A stretch of DNA of 64,000 nucleotides from Escallonia rubra (lineage: Eukaryota > Streptophyta > Magnoliopsida > Escalloniales > Escalloniaceae), in NCBI GenBank assembly GCA_033065855.1, contig JAVXUO010000382.1, positions 1 to 64,000 on the forward strand, written 5' to 3'. Under the pieces are notes generated by a model, which did not search any database, had not been told where the DNA came from, and was given only the letters and a program-made list of their open reading frames with translations. Both the position numbers and the translations under genes were made by a program. Shown here piece by piece: positions 44,612-56,800 of the stretch; within the stretch, counting starts at the first letter, position 1; each line of letters starts with the position of its first letter.

Positions 44612-46327
44612 ATGCCACTGTGGAGTCCGAGCCAATCAAGCACAAACTACTTCCAGTTATTCGATTTATTCACCTTCTCTGGGGTTCAAAGGGTGTCCAA
44701 GTTTGCATCCTTAGCTCGTTTCAATGGTCAAGCCCACCCAGAATGTCGCCCCCACCACCCCCCTCAAAGCGTCGAGCATGTTTGGTTCACTAAGGTTGTA
44801 TGTACACTCTGTATCCGTTACTCGCAGTCTCTAAACGTATTTTCTTCCGATTATTTCCGCAGAAACTTGAGTTCTTCTATCGCATCCGACGTTATTAGAC
44901 ACGTAATCAGCAACTACAGAAAACCCACTTTAGCTTTTAGATTCTTTGAGTGTACTAGACTGAATTTGAATCTCATCCATTCGGTTGCAACTTATAATTT
45001 ACTATTGAGGTCATTTAGTCAAATGAGTCTTCACGATTCTGCTAAATTGGTTTTTGATTACATGATGGTTGATGGGTATTTGCCCGATAATTCGCTTTTA
45101 GGATTTTTAGTATCGTCATCTGCAAATGCAGGCAAGTTTGAGATTGGTATGAAGATGTTGCTTGCTCGAGCTCGGTGTAGTAGTGAGAAAGCGAGGATGG
45201 TAGATTCTTTTGTCTATAATGACTTTTTGAGTTTGTTGGTGAAACGGAACCGAGTAGATGAGGCCGTAGGATTCTTTAGAGACCATATTTTGCGCTCACA
45301 ATGCTGCCGCCCTGATACTTGTACTTTAAACATTCTTATCCGAGGATTGTGTAAAGTAGGCGAGGTTGACAAGGCTTTTGAGCTCTTCAGTGACATTGGG
45401 AGTTTTGGCTGTTTGCCCGATGTCATCACTTACAATACTCTTACGAATGGATTTTGCCGAGTTGGAAGAGTTGATAGAGCACTTGAGTTGTTGAGAGAGA
45501 TTAGTTCACCAGATGGTTTTTTAGCAGATGTTGTAACATATACATCTGTTGTATCCGGATTTTGCAAACTAGGTAAAATGGAGGAGGCTTTGAGTCTCTT
45601 TGATGAGATGATTCGTAATGGAATTAAACCGAATATAATTACCTTTAACATTATTATCGATGGATTCGGAAAGGCCAGTGACACGGTATCAGCAATGCGA
45701 ATGTATGAGAGGATGCTTATTCTTGGTTGTCCACCAGATGTCATCACGTTTTCATCTCTCATTGATGGTCATTGCCGGATGGGACAGTTGGACCAGGGAT
45801 TGAATCTTTGGGCAGAAATGAATGCGAGGAAACTGTCTCCTAATGTGTATACTTTCTCCATTCTCATTAATGCTCTGTGCAAGGGAAATAGACTAAACGA
45901 GGCTCGCGGTTTCTTAAGGCAGTTAAAGTTGAGGAGTGATATTGTCCCCCAAGCATTTGTTTATAACCCTGTGATTGATGGGTTTTGTAAGGCTGGTAAC
46001 GTAGACGAGGCGAATGTAATTGTCACGGAAATGGAGGAGAAGAGATGCAAACCTGATAAACTGACATTTACCATTCTTATACTTGGGCATTGCATGAAAG
46101 GGAGAATGGTTGAAGCAATAAGCATTTTTGAGAAGATGTTGGCAGTAGGTTGTGCCCCAGATTCTATTACAATAAATTCTTTTATATCTTGCCTTTTGAA
46201 GGCTGGGATGCCTAATGAAGCCAGGAAGATACGGCAAACTTTATATGCAGAAATGAACTCCGGCGATTTATCCTCGAGGAGAAATCCTGCATTTAGAACA
46301 GATACAGGTATCCCGGTGGCTATTTAA
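44612..46327 (+). CDS. P-class pentatricopeptide repeat (PPR) protein, 571 aa, single exon
   Basis: About 11 PPR motifs of 35 aa run from residue 125 or so to 545, with the standard helix pairs, for example DVITYNTLTNGFCRVGRVDR, DVVTYTSVVSGFCKLGKMEE, NIITFNIIIDGFGKASDTVS, DVITFSSLIDGHCRMGQLDQ and KLTFTILILGHCMKGRMVEA. There is no E, DYW or SMR domain at the C-terminus, so it is P class. It is close in order and wording to Arabidopsis At2g06000, as far as I recall that protein. PPR proteins bind specific organelle RNAs. The first about 60 residues are Ser/Arg-rich without a repeat and could be a mitochondrial or plastid targeting sequence. The ATG at 44612 is the first in frame; a later start is possible. 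The single exon is normal for the family. RNA target and organelle are unknown. Confidence 0.92.
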   Translation: MPLWSPSQSSTNYFQLFDLFTFSGVQRVSKFASLARFNGQAHPECRPHHPPQSVEHVWFTKVVCTLCIRYSQSLNVFSSDYFRRNLSSSIASDVIRHVISNYRKPTLAFRFFECTRLNLNLIHSVATYNLLLRSFSQMSLHDSAKLVFDYMMVDGYLPDNSLLGFLVSSSANAGKFEIGMKMLLARARCSSEKARMVDSFVYNDFLSLLVKRNRVDEAVGFFRDHILRSQCCRPDTCTLNILIRGLCKVGEVDKAFELFSDIGSFGCLPDVITYNTLTNGFCRVGRVDRALELLREISSPDGFLADVVTYTSVVSGFCKLGKMEEALSLFDEMIRNGIKPNIITFNIIIDGFGKASDTVSAMRMYERMLILGCPPDVITFSSLIDGHCRMGQLDQGLNLWAEMNARKLSPNVYTFSILINALCKGNRLNEARGFLRQLKLRSDIVPQAFVYNPVIDGFCKAGNVDEANVIVTEMEEKRCKPDKLTFTILILGHCMKGRMVEAISIFEKMLAVGCAPDSITINSFISCLLKAGMPNEARKIRQTLYAEMNSGDLSSRRNPAFRTDTGIPVAI

Positions 46328-49300
46328 TTAGTAGGGCTTTTTTGACGGTGCACTTGGCTTTTTGAACATTGCAGCTGTCTGAGAGCAACCCTCTGTCATG
46401 CCTTTATGTTGAACAGAACAAGTTCAGTTTGTGAAACGGATAAGCCAGCAAGTGGGTGAGTACATAGCCCTTGCTTTGTTGAGATCCTGCATTATTCTTG
46501 TAAATATACATGCATTGTTGGACACTGACTTGATGGACATTTTTGAGTATACATAATCTTAACCTTTGTGTTTGGACCTTCCGTGTGGCTTAATGCGAGG
46601 CAGTTCGATATAAGTAACAATGCATAATACTGGGAAAAAAAGAGACAAAGAAATTGGTAAAGAAGCAAGAAGTTAGAGAAAGAACAGAGGGAGGATGATG
46701 ATATGGAGAGTCTTCCTCGTGTTCTCAGTGAGCAAAGTTTAATACAGTTGCGCAAAAGTATAAGTAATAGGTGCAATACTATGTTATCAGTGACAATGCG
46801 ATACCAATTTAAGTTGCAAAACCTTCGTTTGTTGTTAGTATATGCTTATGTCATACTAAATTAAGAAGACTGGCTCAAGTCCTTTATTTTGTTTTTATGC
46901 CAAGCAAGTATTTATTATGACGTGTGTATAAAAGGAACTAGGGTCACAAACATTTGTGCATGCATGTACATTTGTGAGTATACATAAAACCAGAATTTTA
47001 TGGCTATTGGCTTGTATAAAGGGTTATTTTTACATGATTGTACGAGGTTTTGCATTACCTATTGCAATTTACATGCCCTAAACTGGATAGTAATGTGATG
47101 GACATCGATGTGAATATTCTTATTTTCTGTTTCGAAGATCTTCATGGTTACTTGATGCAAGGTTGTTTAATATTCATATATGATTGCTAATAACTGGCAA
47201 GAAAAAAAAAAGAAACCAGTGTAGAAAGATGGAAGTGAGAGAAAGTTGAGAGAGAAAGATGAAATGGAGACAGAGAGGGGATTCCCTCCTGGTCTTGGCA
47301 GGAAAGTGTAATTCAAGATGCTTAAATCGTTGTTTTCTGTTTATATGAGCTAATTTAAAAGTAAGTCTGCCTAAACACGAGGCTATTTTCTTAAGTGGCT
47401 AAGCAATTACTCAGTAATTAAAGGGTGAAATTGTACAATTACATAGCACAGACTAAGCAGATGGCTCTGGAAATAGTCAACATGGCTTCTCCCAGCTCCA
47501 TTTGCACACAGACTCTCGTGTATGTTCTCAAGAACTTCCACACTGGTATATTCCGAATGTAAATATTGACTCAGTGGGCATCTTCTAACAACATATCAGG
47601 ACAGTATGCAAAACCTTTGCACTGGATCCACGGCTCCATCAAAATGACGACTACAAAACAAAATTGCGGATCCAATGAAGGAATTGTGGATCTGATGCAA
47701 GAATTGCATTCATCAATTGATTTTGTAACCCTGAAATAGGTGATGATAGGTATCCTTACGGTTTACTCCAAGGTCATGTTGGCCATTTACCGGAGCCATC
47801 TGTTCACGTCGTGCTCTCTAATGGTACTCTGAGCTTTTGTAAGATGATGTATTGCTTCGCAAGAGCGTAGGGGAAAAAACTCAACCCAATACTTATGCCC
47901 TGGACAGACTTTCTATGTGAATGCCTCCTGTATTTGTCTAGCTCTCTCTCTCTCTCTCTCTTTTTTGATAGAAGATAATAAACCCACCAAAGCTATTCTA
48001 AAGTGGGTTAGTAGTAATTGGGTAACAAGTAATTGCTCTAAGATTAAAATCTATAAACTAAATAGACCTTCTGCGTAATATTGCTCATTATTCAAGTTCT
48101 ACAAGTATTTGTGGCAATGTCACTGCTAGGGGCATGGTTAAGACAGTGTTCGACATTGTTAACCTTTTCTGCTTATCGAATCTTAACCTGTGGCTGTATA
48201 AGACGATGTTTCTGATAGGTATTCTTTTTGAGGACAGAGATTTAAATAATATTTTTAAGGAGAGATATTGAAATAATATTCCTTAAGGAAGATTACCTGT
48301 AAGATACATCATCTTACATAGTCAAACAGTCAAAACTGTAGATGAGGTTGAAATGCTAAGCTTCATCGTTTTCAGCCATGATAATACTTGGGAGCACCTA
48401 TACCTTTTCAAATCTGTATAACAAAATCCTATGAATGAAATCTCAGTGGCAGTAGAACGCGTTATATACCTTTCTTTTGGTTGATGATCTAGCCATTCCC
48501 ATTTCAGCAACAAACTTAAGGACTTCAAGTCTCCGATGAGAATTGTTTCACATCATTCTAGAGCTGAACAGCAAAGAAGTTTCTAAGTAGCCTAACTACA
48601 ACCTTTCTTCAATATGCTTTCTGTTTGCTTTTGTTCTATATGTCCTGTAAATTCTTGATTTCAGTTGGAGTTTCTTGAAGCATAAGCTTACATCATCAGT
48701 TAAGCAACAATACGATGTTGTGCATAGGACTATAATCCCCATCTTCACATAAATGTCTGGCTCGTCAACTTAATTCTTAAGAATTTGACTTCGAAAAAAT
48801 TTCGCATTTCTTACAGGTCCTTGAAAGTTTATGCCCGCTAGTAGAATCCTATGACCTGATGAATTTGGTCACAAAGTTACAATTTCTCTTGTCATATGTA
48901 GTTTTTGGGTGTATATCTGCGTCTTAGTGAAGTAAATGATCAAAAATCATTGCTCAAGAGTGATTATGTGTACACTACATTCTTCGTTGTAGACGTTCTT
49001 TTTGCGGAATGCTATCTTTTTTGAATTCCCCTCCCAAAAGTTGGAATGATGGGGCTCACTACCTGCCAAACCTTGTTTAGAGTTAGACACTATCTGTTCG
49101 TAAAGTTTTTGGACAATGAAACACAGTATTTGGGACACAATTTTTGGGAAATTAATTTGGAACAAGTAGCATTAAGGTGTTAATGGTAAAATTTGTTATT
49201 TTTGTTTGCATTAGAGTAAGCGAAGATGGCTTCATACATACATTTTGGATGACCCCATTTCGAACTGCAATGATCTATTCTTTGGACATGCTAAGATCCA

Positions 49301-52300
49301 TGTTGGCTAATGCAGTATTCTATGTTTTCTTTACCTGCAAGGCTTTCTTTGGGCTACTTGTTGAAAAAGTCGCTTACGATGGTTCAATTGTAGCCATGGG
49401 CTTTAAGTTTGTACCACAGTTCACCCATTTCCATAAGAAGAGTAAAAAGCTCATGATGCTGAAGAATCGAGAGTGAAAACTAAAAGATAGTTCAGGTATG
49501 CTATTTTTGGCCACTAGTTTGGGTTTCTTCCCTTGTTCTGCTTCCTGCTTTTTTGCTGAAGAATGGACATGTTTGTGTTTTCCAAATTTTGTTGCTCGCA
49601 GTGCTTTCAATGTACCCTTTACTCCCAGGTCCTCCGGCAGTGCCTTAAGGAACTAATTCGTATGTGTGAATGGATGAAAGTCCTCACTAGGGCGACAAAC
49701 CTTACATAAATAGAAGTGTATAAAGAGCCAGAGGTTCCATATTGTTTGATTCTGATGCATAAAAGAGGTGCAATATTGTTTTGTTGAAGCCCGTCAATAT
49801 TTTTTTCATCTCGATTTCAGGTGTTGAGCCATACTAGAATTACTTCGGACATCGGAAAACAAAAGATCCACGCTCTTAAAAGTTGATCCAATCCTTTTCC
49901 TTTGTGGCTCGTGATTCCCTTCTTGTACCCCCTGGGTGTGATTACTCAATTTGCCGTTATACTGCTAGAAACAAATGACATGTGTAATGCTGATAAACAT
50001 CTGCACGAACCGACCTTTCTCTAAAGCAATTTTTGGTTCATGTGATAATTCAATGGAGGTCATTCTGCTGTGGCAAGGTGGGGCTAACCCCTTTCCATTC
50101 GTGGGAGTGATGAAGAAAGGTTAGCTATATGCTATTTGACGCATTGTCATTGACTCAATAGTCAGTTTTTACTTGTATATGATCCTTTTTTCTTGGGAAT
50201 TGATGCGGAAATAATGGTAGTATGCCGGAAGACCATCATTGGCAACTTAGTTCAAATTTATCTCTAGGTACCTCCTTATAAATCTTTTTCTGGCTATTTT
50301 CTTGGATGATTGCTGAATCAAAGCCCCACCTCTGATGGTGCATGTGTAATTTCAGTTTTCATCTTCTGCTACATTTAGTTCCTTTTTCTGGTATGCCTTT
50401 AGCGATGTGATTTCCTTTCAAAATCTTGGAAGTTGTTTTAGATTTGCTACAATGCTTGTGCAGTGGCATTTCTGATATTTAATAGTCAGTGACTAATGAT
50501 TTTGTCAATGTCTCTGATTGCTTTGTAGGCGTGCGGAGGATGAATATGTTTAAGCTTGCAGCTTAATAATCAGCCGATATTTCTCTCTCTTTTCTCCATG
50601 GTAAGGGAAGCAGATCCTTGCTGTGAGGTTCCTTTCTTAGTATTTCTTTTCTCTGGCTTCTTGCATCATATGTACTCTTCCTTTCTCTCTGCTTCATCTA
50701 TTTAACTTACCGTGTTAAACATAAAGCTACAAGATTGCATCCTTCTAGTTCCTTTACCTATGGATATATATATCTGGTCCATGTATATGTACAACATCCT
50801 CGTGCCAATGCATATGTTTATCTCTTACAGCTGAGGTGCTGCTAGATTTTAACCCATTCGATTCGCTAATCTGAGGAACACACTTCAAGATATGCATAAT
50901 GTTGTATCTTAACCTTTTGGTGGTAGCTGCTTCTATTTCACCTATATTTTATGATTTTGTGATCTGGATTCTGTGGCATTGCTTAGTTTACCGAGTCTTG
51001 CATTTGCACATCTGCAGAAATCTGCCCATTCCATTGTTTTCATGGTTTATCTTTGCACTTCTTGTTGATGGATTAATGGTTATCAATTTGGTCAATCCTC
51101 ATGCCAATTTGATCAAATGGAGTTGATGCGAAGTTCAAGGCAGTATTGGAACAGCTATATTAATCTAGTTTATTTTGTTGCAGTATTTTTCGTTTTACTC
51201 TGATTGGATCTTGAAAAATGTGCTTCTACTAATTGGATCATTAACTTCGAATATCTATTGGTCAAGTCTTCACGTGCGAGAACATTACCAGTTATACACT
51301 CTAGCAAACATCCATGATTCGAGGTTTTGCCAAGGTACTAAATCATTTTACTTTTGTTTAATAAGGATACTCCTAACTAATTGGAGCTCTGGGCCGTGAT
51401 CTGTGTCACGAGATGCATGGGGCATTTTCTCCATGTTTCAAGAGTCCGTTATCACACCATATGTGCAGTATAGTAGTGGCGAATGCTCATTTGAAGCTCC
51501 AAACTAGCTGTAGGAACCTCCTCCTATACATGAAAAAGTTAGGCTAGTTCTTTGGTCTCGAGCTATTTGACACAGTGAGATTCTTAATCAAATAGTCCGA
51601 ATGAAGTGCTAAGATAATATGGTCCTGCATCACTATGCAGTTTTATTGAAAGAGGCACCCTTTCTTAAGTCCTCTTTCCATAAACGTACAAAATGGGCCT
51701 AAAAGGTAGTGATTGGAGATGGTCCTTACTACCTACTTTGGAGCCATGTCATATCAAACGCGCAATTGCACATATCGTTTTGACTTGTTTTTGCATTCTT
51801 CCTGCAGACATCACTGAAACTCATTTCGCAATCTGGTCGTGCTGAATGCAAAACAGAGACGTGACACTTCCTGGGGGTGAGGAGGTGATGGGATGGTAGC
51901 TGGTCGTGTATACTAAAACCTTTCATCGTGGGCTGATCCAGAAATATGCCACGAGTTCTGCGAGAACTTTTGTGTGGTGGAATGGGAACAAGTTCAAGAT
52001 TTGCTACACCAATTGGAAGTATTACTTCATGAAGCGGGTCCTGGCTATGCACATTCTCATCCCGCGGTGCCAAATTAGATGCAAGTTCGCTGGTCTTACT
52101 TGATCAGTTTCCCCGCCTTGGAGTGTAGGCACGTAAATATCATCTGCATTCAGTTTCCCATCTGTGTAGGCTTCTTGACAATTGAGGGAGCTCGATATGA
52201 TTTTTGACCTTGAATTAAGGATCTAAGCTGTAGTACGAGTGTACGAGGAATCAGACAGAAACGTGGGTCTGAACACCTACGTTACATTGTGTATTTAGCT

Positions 52301-52842
52301 CCCTTAATTGTACACCATGTGGGTTCTGCGAGTGGTATTTTAATTGTGGTAGCTTTTTGCCTCTACATTATTATGAACTCCCAGCGGATGGGGGTGTCGT
52401 TTGGCCTTGCATGTGCTGTGGCATCTTTGATACTCGTGTTTTGAAATGGTTTCTGATGATGGCTTATATGTCTGCCTTTAACCAAAACACTTGTACAATT
52501 GAATAATATTGCACTAAGTACACGAGTACTAACACTTGCAAGTTGCACCCCCTTAGACATTTGATTCTATGTGATTTTTGTTTCAACTTAAATTGCCAAG
52601 AGAAAATTAAAAAATGCTCGCAATAATTAAGAAGGTATTTTAGTCAAAAGTAATGTGTGACATTTTCTATATATATGTATATTTTTTAATGAAAACAAGA
52701 GACGGTGCCCAAAACCCAGCTAGTATATCCGGATTTTGTATCCGAACCGATTTGAAACTGGAGTCCGGAGACCGACTTTAGAGCAACAATACAGATACAG
52801 TGGGTAAAAAAGGCGGCAAAATCTAGTAGGAATTACTACTAC
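46328..52842. other. 6.5-kb stretch without a recognisable gene
   Basis: I checked ORFs on both strands (such as 49177-49476 plus, 51729-52073 minus, 50899-51126 plus) and recognise no domain. The start probably holds the PPR 3' UTR. Several acceptor-like pyrimidine tracts with AG (for example before 51808 and 50528) suggest spliced non-coding exons, perhaps a long 3' UTR or a lncRNA, but no chain of coding exons could be built. CT and AG microsatellites occur at 47941-47962 and 47235-47280. A decayed gene cannot be excluded. Confidence 0.4.
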
Positions 52843-52849
52843 TTTATAA
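52843..52849 (+). promoter_or_regulatory. Candidate TATA box for small protein A
   Basis: TTTATAA lies about 130 nt before the start codon at 52978, in an otherwise unremarkable AT-rich context. Confidence 0.4.
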
Positions 52850-52977
52850 GTAGGACATTGACCTCTTTTTTAACTCCTACTAGCTTTCTCTTCAAGCAAA
52901 GAGACCTTGTTGTACAAGAAAAATGTGAAAGAACCATCTTCAAGAAATACCTAGCGTACCTAAAAGAAGAAACCCAG

Positions 52978-53265
52978 ATGGGAATGAGCTTCACGGGGCC
53001 AGAAATGGACGCGGCTCTACAGTTGATTCAGCTGTGTCTGTGTGGCAATTCCAGCTTGGACCGTAACCCGGCGAAGGTGAATGAACAAAGCGAGGGCGGC
53101 GATTCCAGCTCTGATGTATGTTCTGCCACGGCAGCTGTAAACTTTCCTACAAAATTGGAGGCGTGCCAGAGAAGAAGAAAAAGGAAGCTTCGTTCGGTTT
53201 CTGATATCTACAGGAACACCAAGCCTGTGTACGCTGCACCTACCAGTTTCTACAAAACGGTGTAA
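52978..53265 (+). CDS. Small plant protein A (95 aa), paralogue of the one at 60915
   Basis: I do not recognise a named family. The ORF is open from 52858, but the ATG at 52978 is chosen because the paralogue at 60915 has the same local context (acccagATGGGA) and the proteins align from there. Conserved parts: an N-terminal helix (PEMDAALQLIQL, residues 8-19), an acidic/Ser-rich variable middle (EQSEGGDSSSD), and a basic C-terminal motif, RKRKLRSVSDIYRNTKP (about residues 68-84). The basic cluster could be a nuclear localisation signal. The two conserved ends with a variable linker look like selected protein sequence rather than chance, because the paralogue shares exactly those ends. No signal peptide or membrane segment is seen. 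Function unknown. Confidence 0.75.
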   Translation: MGMSFTGPEMDAALQLIQLCLCGNSSLDRNPAKVNEQSEGGDSSSDVCSATAAVNFPTKLEACQRRRKRKLRSVSDIYRNTKPVYAAPTSFYKTV

Positions 53266-53834
53266 GATAGGATACATGCATGTTGTACCTTGTGTATCTT
53301 GGTTGGTTCTCAGTTACACTGTCCGGTGGGGGGATAGGCGATCGAATGGAACTCGTTAGACGGGATTTGTTGCATTGATTCACCAACAGTGTCGAGGAGG
53401 AGCCGAGGAGGAAACGAGGGGGTGGGGGAGAGGAGAGCCATGGCTGCATGCATCTTCATCAACACAGCACCAAGAAAATGCAAATGTAAATGGTTATATA
53501 TCTTTCACATATGAGATATGGTGGTTTTAGTTTTGGCATGTGCAGTTTTGAGATGGCTTATCTGCTTGAGAAAGTATTCCAGAAATACTGCCTTCATCGA
53601 TTTCCTTACCCCTACATAAAACAGAAAGAAACCAGACCCTAACACGGCAAAAGATAACTGGCCATTGAACTGTAATAATGGCTAGGTGAACAAGAATTGA
53701 TTTATGGAGGCATACTAACTATTAGGCTCTACCACTTACAAGATCATCATTGAACATCGACATAGACAGGCCAAGACAACTTACCAACCACAGCCAATGC
53801 CTTCTATAATTACTACCACCATCTGAAAATTACG

Positions 53835-56800
53835 TCATTCATTGTCATCCGTGAACTCATATCGACTGAAGTGCTCAACTCTGAATTTCCACTCCCCTGC
53901 TGCTGGATCATAAGACACAAACTCAGCACCTTGATCTACTGCCTTTTTTATTAGCATCTCCCGGTATTTATCAACCTTTGGACCATCTATGTACTTTTGC
54001 CCAGTTTTCTTGTCAGTACACTTGACGTTAAGAAGAGTTATAACAGCAGGCTTGTTGAGACCTTGCCCGACTGGGGGTTTCTTACCCTCGTCCATATAAA
54101 CAATCACCTCACGATGATTAAATTGGACATTAGATTCTAGATCAAGTTTCCGCACATCTGTCTCTCCCAAAAACTTGATGTTCCCGTAGCCATGCCTTCC
54201 AACCATGAAGTCCTTCACGTGGCTGCAGAATCCTGGTTCAGCTATTTCCTTCGCTGCCAACTCCTGTATTTGTGGCTCCACATAGTAGCCAGAGAGCCTC
54301 CTTAGCTTCGGCATCAGTTCATCAACAGTCGCAGCTTCGGCAGCTCTGTGCTCAGAAACTGTCATGCCTGAGTCCCTCTCTTGGGTGGAACTTTCCTGTG
54401 CCAAGTTAGGCTTAGGGTTGAGTTCTGCAGTAGCGCCACCTTTGTTAGTGCTATTTTTAGCACAAATTCCTACAATCATTTCCACAAGAAGAGTTAGATT
54501 AGACAGAAATAACCAGACCGCAGCTAATGGCGAGAGCAAATTAATTCAATAAAATACATAATCTCTTTAGGCTGAAAGTTCTTCATGCTATATTTCATAA
54601 TGTTCGATCGGGTTGCCATGGGGCCCCCCGGGGAATTTTTTAAAGTTTGGAACTGAAATTGTTTCAAGGAGTTCTCTATGTTCATTTAACAAACTCAAGA
54701 GGTTACTCTGAAAGGTTACTACAGAAAAAACCAAGTTGGATGTCTGCCAGATTAGATTAACTACTAAAATGTTAAATCAATACAGTAATTTAGCAAAAGA
54801 CAGCCACCATGTTTAGTATGTAAAGCACTTACCATCACCATACACCTCAGGGGATGTGTTATTCAGCACACACTCTTTTTCTGAGCTAGCCCTTGGGGAA
54901 CAATGTTTCATGGGGCCAATAACAAAAGCTCGTAGATCCTCTCTCGGAATGATTGCAGCATCTGCCCCTGGCATGCTAGGAGTTTCTTGAACATCACTAA
55001 AAAACGGCACCTGTACATAACATATGCATGACAAATTAAAGAATGTTAATGGTTTTCTTTAAAGAATAAATTCTTTCTTATTCCTTGGCGAGGGTATAAG
55101 GGTGGCGGGAAGATTGAGGATGTTCACGTATCCGTTTGAACCTCAACCTTGTGTCGAGTTCTCACCTTTGGACCATCAATTTTAGGATCATACTTCTGAA
55201 CAGGCAGCCTGATTCGTCTTTGACTCAAGTTCCGGACAGTCAGCAACGATGAAAATCTGGCAGGAGCAGGCTTCTTCTCAGAGACCTGTCCAAGGGAAAG
55301 AAGTAATGTTTGAATGGTTAGACCTCCTAATATAATACCTGAACCTCAACGACCAATTGACAACAAAATTAAAAGAGGAACACAACCAGAACTGTCATCA
55401 GCAAAAACTACTCGTAAAGAAGTGCCTAGCAGAATCCTATCCAAGCAAAGAGGGCTACAAGAACATGATAGTATTATCCAGTAAATCCAATTTAGTTCCT
55501 CCCTTTTCTAAAATATTGTATAGAAGACTATAAATCCTGATAACTGAAACCCAGTTTGATGACCATTAGTTATCAAATCTTGCTCTGTGTGCTGGGTATT
55601 CCGTTTTAACACACATAAAAAAAAGAAAAAGAAGAAGGTAAAGTTACTCATCTACTTAATATTTTCTTGTCAAAATTCAAAGCTCTCTATGAATGGGTAC
55701 TATATATTACAAAATAATCAGCAAAGGTTATATACAATACTGCTATCATACTTACAGGTAAGCTAGAGATTCCATATTGAACTGATGGCTTGCTATCAAC
55801 TGACATCTGAGGTATGGCAGTTCTGAATAGACTCTCAACTGATACCGGTTGAACTGCTGCAGTGCTCACAAATGTCATAGATGCAACATCCAGTTGACCG
55901 CTGGTACTCTGACCACCAATTGTTGAAAAACCCTCAAAGCCGCTATTACCTCCTGAAAGAGTCCCAGGTCCAGTTGATGCTGAATTGGACATGCTTGGTG
56001 TTGTATTGAATCCAACGGAAGAGGCTACAGAGTTTGGTGTTTGGGTCATAAATGAATAAGCAGGGCTTGGTGATTGAATTGCAACTGGTTGATAAGGCTG
56101 GGTTGGTCCACTTACCAACGAACTCCCCGCAGGACCAGTAGATGTCATGTTGGACATGTTTGGTGTGCTATTAAATCCAATGGCAGAGGCTCCTGCCGTA
56201 GCCAAAGTAGAAGCTGGTCCGGAATTTGGTTTTTGGGCCCTAAATATATTAGAAGGGCTTGGTGATTGAAATACAACTGGTTGATGGAAACCAGCTTGAT
56301 TGATCGTATAAGGCTGGGATGGTCCACTTAAGACTGAATTTGCTCCAGGTCCAGTTGATGGTAAATTGTACACGTTCCGCGTGCTATTGAATCCAATCGG
56401 AGAGGCTCTTGCTGTTACTAGAGTAGATGCTGGTCCAGATTAAAACTATTGCAGCTTTGATTAAAACCAGCTTGATTATTCGTAGAAGGCTGGGATGGTA
56501 CACTTAAGAATGAAATTCCCCCAGATTTGGTTGATGTGAATCCAGGTGGAGAGGCTCTTTGTGTTACTAGAGTAGAAGATGGTCCAGAATATGGTGTTTG
56601 GGCCATAAATGAATTAGAAGGGCTTTCTGATTGAGTTGCAAATGGATTGAAAGGGGCTTTGGAAGGCAATGTTTGAAAAGATAACTGATTAAAAGGACTA
56701 GAAGGGTTTGGCTGTATAGGGGAAAGACAATTGCTAACTCCACCAGCATGGCTGCGCCCACCTGTGTAGTCTTTGAACCTCAATTCTTCATGGCTTTTAC

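Noticed and set aside
49177-49476. 99-aa plus-strand ORF downstream of the PPR gene
   Set aside because: No recognisable motif, AT-rich hydrophobic composition, and no convincing start or splice context.
51729-52073. 114-aa minus-strand ORF
   Set aside because: No domain recognised, and the plus strand of the same region looks more like a spliced non-coding exon; neither is supported enough to call.
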